DNA of 64,000 bases. It comes from Skermanella sp. TT6. GTDB lineage: Bacteria > Pseudomonadota > Alphaproteobacteria > Azospirillales > Azospirillaceae. The notes under the pieces are model-generated. The model ran no database searches, was not told the origin of the DNA, and saw nothing but the letters and a program-made list of their open reading frames with translations. Below are positions 61,956-64,000 of the stretch, piece after piece. Each line of letters opens with the position of its first letter. The stretch's first letter is position 1. The stretch is from contig NZ_CP067420.1 of assembly GCF_016653635.2 (NCBI RefSeq), positions 3,870,001 to 3,934,000 of the forward strand. Direction: 5' to 3'. Both the position numbers and the translations under genes were made by a program.

Positions 61956-63920
61956 ATGAAGAGCGGCTTGGCCGCCATCGGCGCGATCTTCTGGTTGATC
62001 CTCGCTTCGCCATGCCCCGCCGCCTCCGCTGCCGAAGTGACCCATGACGCCGCCATAGACCTGGATCCGGCGGAGCGGCGGCTGGAGGTGACGGACCAGG
62101 TGACGGTGACCGGCGGCGCACCGTTGGAATTCCACCTGTCGCCAAGGTTCTCGCCCGTCCGCGTCGAGATCGACGGCCGCCCGGCCGACGCGGTCGGCGG
62201 CCCGACGCACTGGCGCGTCCCGGCCGCCGCCGCGGGCGTCGGTCGGGTGACGATCCGCTATTCCGGCACGCTGGCGCCGCTCGACGACAGCGGCAGCCCG
62301 TTCGGCGGCGACGAGCCCGGGTCGGGCGAGGCGGGAAGCTTCCTGCCGGGAGGGGCGGGTTGGCTGCCCCGATTCGACGCGGACCGCACGACCTATCGGC
62401 TGGCCGTCCGGGTCCCGGAAGGGTACCGCGCCGCCGTGACCGGCGACCTCGCCGAGGAGACTCCCGAGAGGTCCGTCTTCACGGTCGATCCCGCGGTGGA
62501 GGAGCCGTCGCTGTTCGCCGGCCGTTGGCAGATGCGCGAACGCATGGCGGGAGGGCTGCGGCTGAGGACCCTGTTCGAACCCGACCTGGAACATCTGTCC
62601 GACGACTATCTCCAGGCATCGGAAAGCTACATCGCGCATTTTTCCGAGCGGATCGGGGCCTATCCGTTTTCCGGCTTCTCCATCCTCTCGGCCCCTCTGC
62701 CGGTGGGGCTGGGCTTCGCCGGCCTGACCTATATCGGCCGGCAGGTGCTGCCGCTGCCCTTCATGCGCGGCCAGTCGCTGCCCCACGAGATCCTGCACAA
62801 CTGGTGGGGCAACGGCGTGCTGGTCGACTACACCTCCGGGAACTGGTCCGAGGGGCTGACGACCTACATGGCCGATTACGGCCTCACCGCCGAACGCGAC
62901 CCCGACGCCGCGCGGGAAATGCGCTTCGGCTGGCTGCGCGACTACGCGGCCCTGCCCGAGGCGCGGGACGGTTCGCTCGCCGGCTTCACCGCACGGGTGC
63001 ATGGCGCCGCGAAGATCGTGGGCTACAACAAGTCGGCCTACCTGTTCCTGATGCTGCGCGACATGCTGGGGGACGAGGCGTTCGACCGCGGAATCCGGCT
63101 GTTCTGGGACCGTCACCGCTTCCGGAAGGCGGGCTGGAGCGATCTGCGCGCGTCCTTCGAGGCCGCCTCGGACCGTGACCTGGGCGGCTTCTTCGACCAG
63201 TGGGTGAACCGGACCGGAGCGCCGGGGCTTCGCCTGACGGAAGCGTCGGCAACCCGGCTGGGCGAAGGCTACGCCCTTGCCGTCCGGATCGGCCAAGGTG
63301 AGCCGGCATATCGGCTGGACGTACCCGTGGTCGTCGAGACGACGGGTGGACAGGTCCGGCGGACGATCCCGCTGGCCGGGAGCGAGGCCGCCGGGACGAT
63401 CGACCTGGACGCTCCGCCGCTGAGCGTCGCCGTCGATCCCGAGTACCGGCTGTTCCGCCGGCTGGCCCCGGGCGAGGCCCCGCCGATCCTCCGCGACGTC
63501 ACCCTGGACCCGGCCACCCGACTCGTGCTGGCCGGCCCCCATCAGGATCTCGGGCGCGCCCTGGCCTCCCGCCTGATGGATGCCGGGGCGGCGGCCGGCG
63601 AACCCCGCGCCGGAGCGCCGGTCGCGGTGATAGGCATCACGGCCGACGTGTACGAAGCCCTGCCGCGCCTCGGGCTGGAGCCGGTCCCCGGAAGGCTGGC
63701 GGGCCAGGGAACCGCCAGGGTCTGGACCGGGCGGACGGCGGCCGGCGCGCCGGCCCTGGTTGTGGCGGCGGACGACCGCGCGGCGCTGGAGTCTCTGCTC
63801 CGTCCCCTGCCCCATTACGGCCGCCAGAGCTACCTGGTCTTCCAGGGGCGCGAGGCCGTGGAGCGGGGCATCTGGCCGCCGGGCGACAACCCGCTGAAGC
63901 GGTCCGTCGCGGTCGAGTGA
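61956..63920 (+). CDS. Exported M1-family-like metallopeptidase
   Basis: A 654-residue protein with a signal peptide (LAAIGAIFWLILASPCPAASA, cleaved near residue 26). The M1-type zinc site is HEILH (His277, Glu278, His281) followed by Glu299 in WSEGLTTY; the gap to this Glu is 17 residues, one shorter than the classical 18. The segment after the signal resembles the M1 N-domain. A thermolysin-like core follows, then a C-terminal tail of ~200 residues (from about residue 455) without a name. No GXMEN substrate motif is seen, so it may act on special peptides. It follows the CYTH-CHAD gene by 19 bp. Confidence 0.85.
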   Translation: MKSGLAAIGAIFWLILASPCPAASAAEVTHDAAIDLDPAERRLEVTDQVTVTGGAPLEFHLSPRFSPVRVEIDGRPADAVGGPTHWRVPAAAAGVGRVTIRYSGTLAPLDDSGSPFGGDEPGSGEAGSFLPGGAGWLPRFDADRTTYRLAVRVPEGYRAAVTGDLAEETPERSVFTVDPAVEEPSLFAGRWQMRERMAGGLRLRTLFEPDLEHLSDDYLQASESYIAHFSERIGAYPFSGFSILSAPLPVGLGFAGLTYIGRQVLPLPFMRGQSLPHEILHNWWGNGVLVDYTSGNWSEGLTTYMADYGLTAERDPDAAREMRFGWLRDYAALPEARDGSLAGFTARVHGAAKIVGYNKSAYLFLMLRDMLGDEAFDRGIRLFWDRHRFRKAGWSDLRASFEAASDRDLGGFFDQWVNRTGAPGLRLTEASATRLGEGYALAVRIGQGEPAYRLDVPVVVETTGGQVRRTIPLAGSEAAGTIDLDAPPLSVAVDPEYRLFRRLAPGEAPPILRDVTLDPATRLVLAGPHQDLGRALASRLMDAGAAAGEPRAGAPVAVIGITADVYEALPRLGLEPVPGRLAGQGTARVWTGRTAAGAPALVVAADDRAALESLLRPLPHYGRQSYLVFQGREAVERGIWPPGDNPLKRSVAVE

Positions 63921-63932
63921 GCCGTCCGGGGC

Positions 63933-64000
63933 TCAGGCTTTCTTTTCCCAGCCTCCGCGCTCGGTCTGCTGCCAGTAGGTCAGCGCGTGCCCGTCGTCCT
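63933..64000 (-). CDS. C-terminal end of a gene continuing beyond the window
   Basis: The last 22 codons and stop of a leftward reading frame: the chain ends ...LTYWQQTERGGWEKKA, then TGA. The frame is open to the window edge and the codon usage fits, but the length is too short to name a family. It is convergent with the M1-family peptidase gene, 12 bp apart. Confidence 0.5.
   Translation of the reverse strand, partial: DDGHALTYWQQTERGGWEKKA

Overview
The window is a high-GC, gene-dense chromosomal segment of a Gram-negative bacterium, most probably an alphaproteobacterium of the Rhodospirillales/Azospirillaceae type (Skermanella- or Azospirillum-like). This placement is inferred from an RNase E with a large acidic insertion in its S1 domain, an aspartyl-tRNA synthetase of the non-discriminating type, a prfB gene with an SPY anticodon-reading motif, a PHA synthase, and the general gene set. 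There are no tRNA or rRNA genes, insertion sequences, integrases, phage genes or CRISPR arrays. About fifty genes are supported, nearly all chromosomal housekeeping or envelope genes.

Layout. 1-9.5 kb: a methyltransferase and a GT-C type membrane protein, DedA, DUF3253, cbpM-cbpA, a trypsin/PDZ protease whose membrane anchor is cut by an in-frame TGA, and mfd. 9.6-20 kb: an RND efflux pump, a single-domain response regulator, a PAS-PAS-degenerate GGDEF-EAL protein, mobB, sugE, yccF, a PRC-barrel protein and a Sel1-like exported protein. 20-30 kb: a two-gene M50 metalloprotease/HlyD module, phaC, lrgAB with a D-2-hydroxyacid dehydrogenase, and an AsmA-family protein. 30-42 kb: moaA-nadK, an N-formylglutamate amidohydrolase divergent from an aspartoacylase-like deacylase, several transporters, SPFH-NfeD, a small HRDC protein, a Tat-exported cysteine protein and a YeeE-type sulfur transporter.

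42-52.5 kb holds cell-wall and core genes: a peptidoglycan-binding protein, prfB (with its programmed +1 frameshift site), mrcA, an AmiC-type amidase, and rne with a leader of over 300 nt. A perfect two-way terminator separates rne from aspS. 52.6-64 kb: aspS, rnd, then a polyphosphate block (ppx, ppk, sixA, CYTH-CHAD), an M1-type peptidase and the end of one more gene.

Functional links worth noting: ppk and ppx form an operon facing sixA and a CYTH-CHAD protein, which suggests a polyphosphate unit. LrgAB beside a hydroxyacid dehydrogenase suggests transport and oxidation or reduction of a small hydroxyacid. The PqqD-like/M50/HlyD fusion and its GAF-like/HlyD partner are the least understood module here and the best candidate for a poorly described system. 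Nothing in the window is unambiguously a new defence or mobile system.
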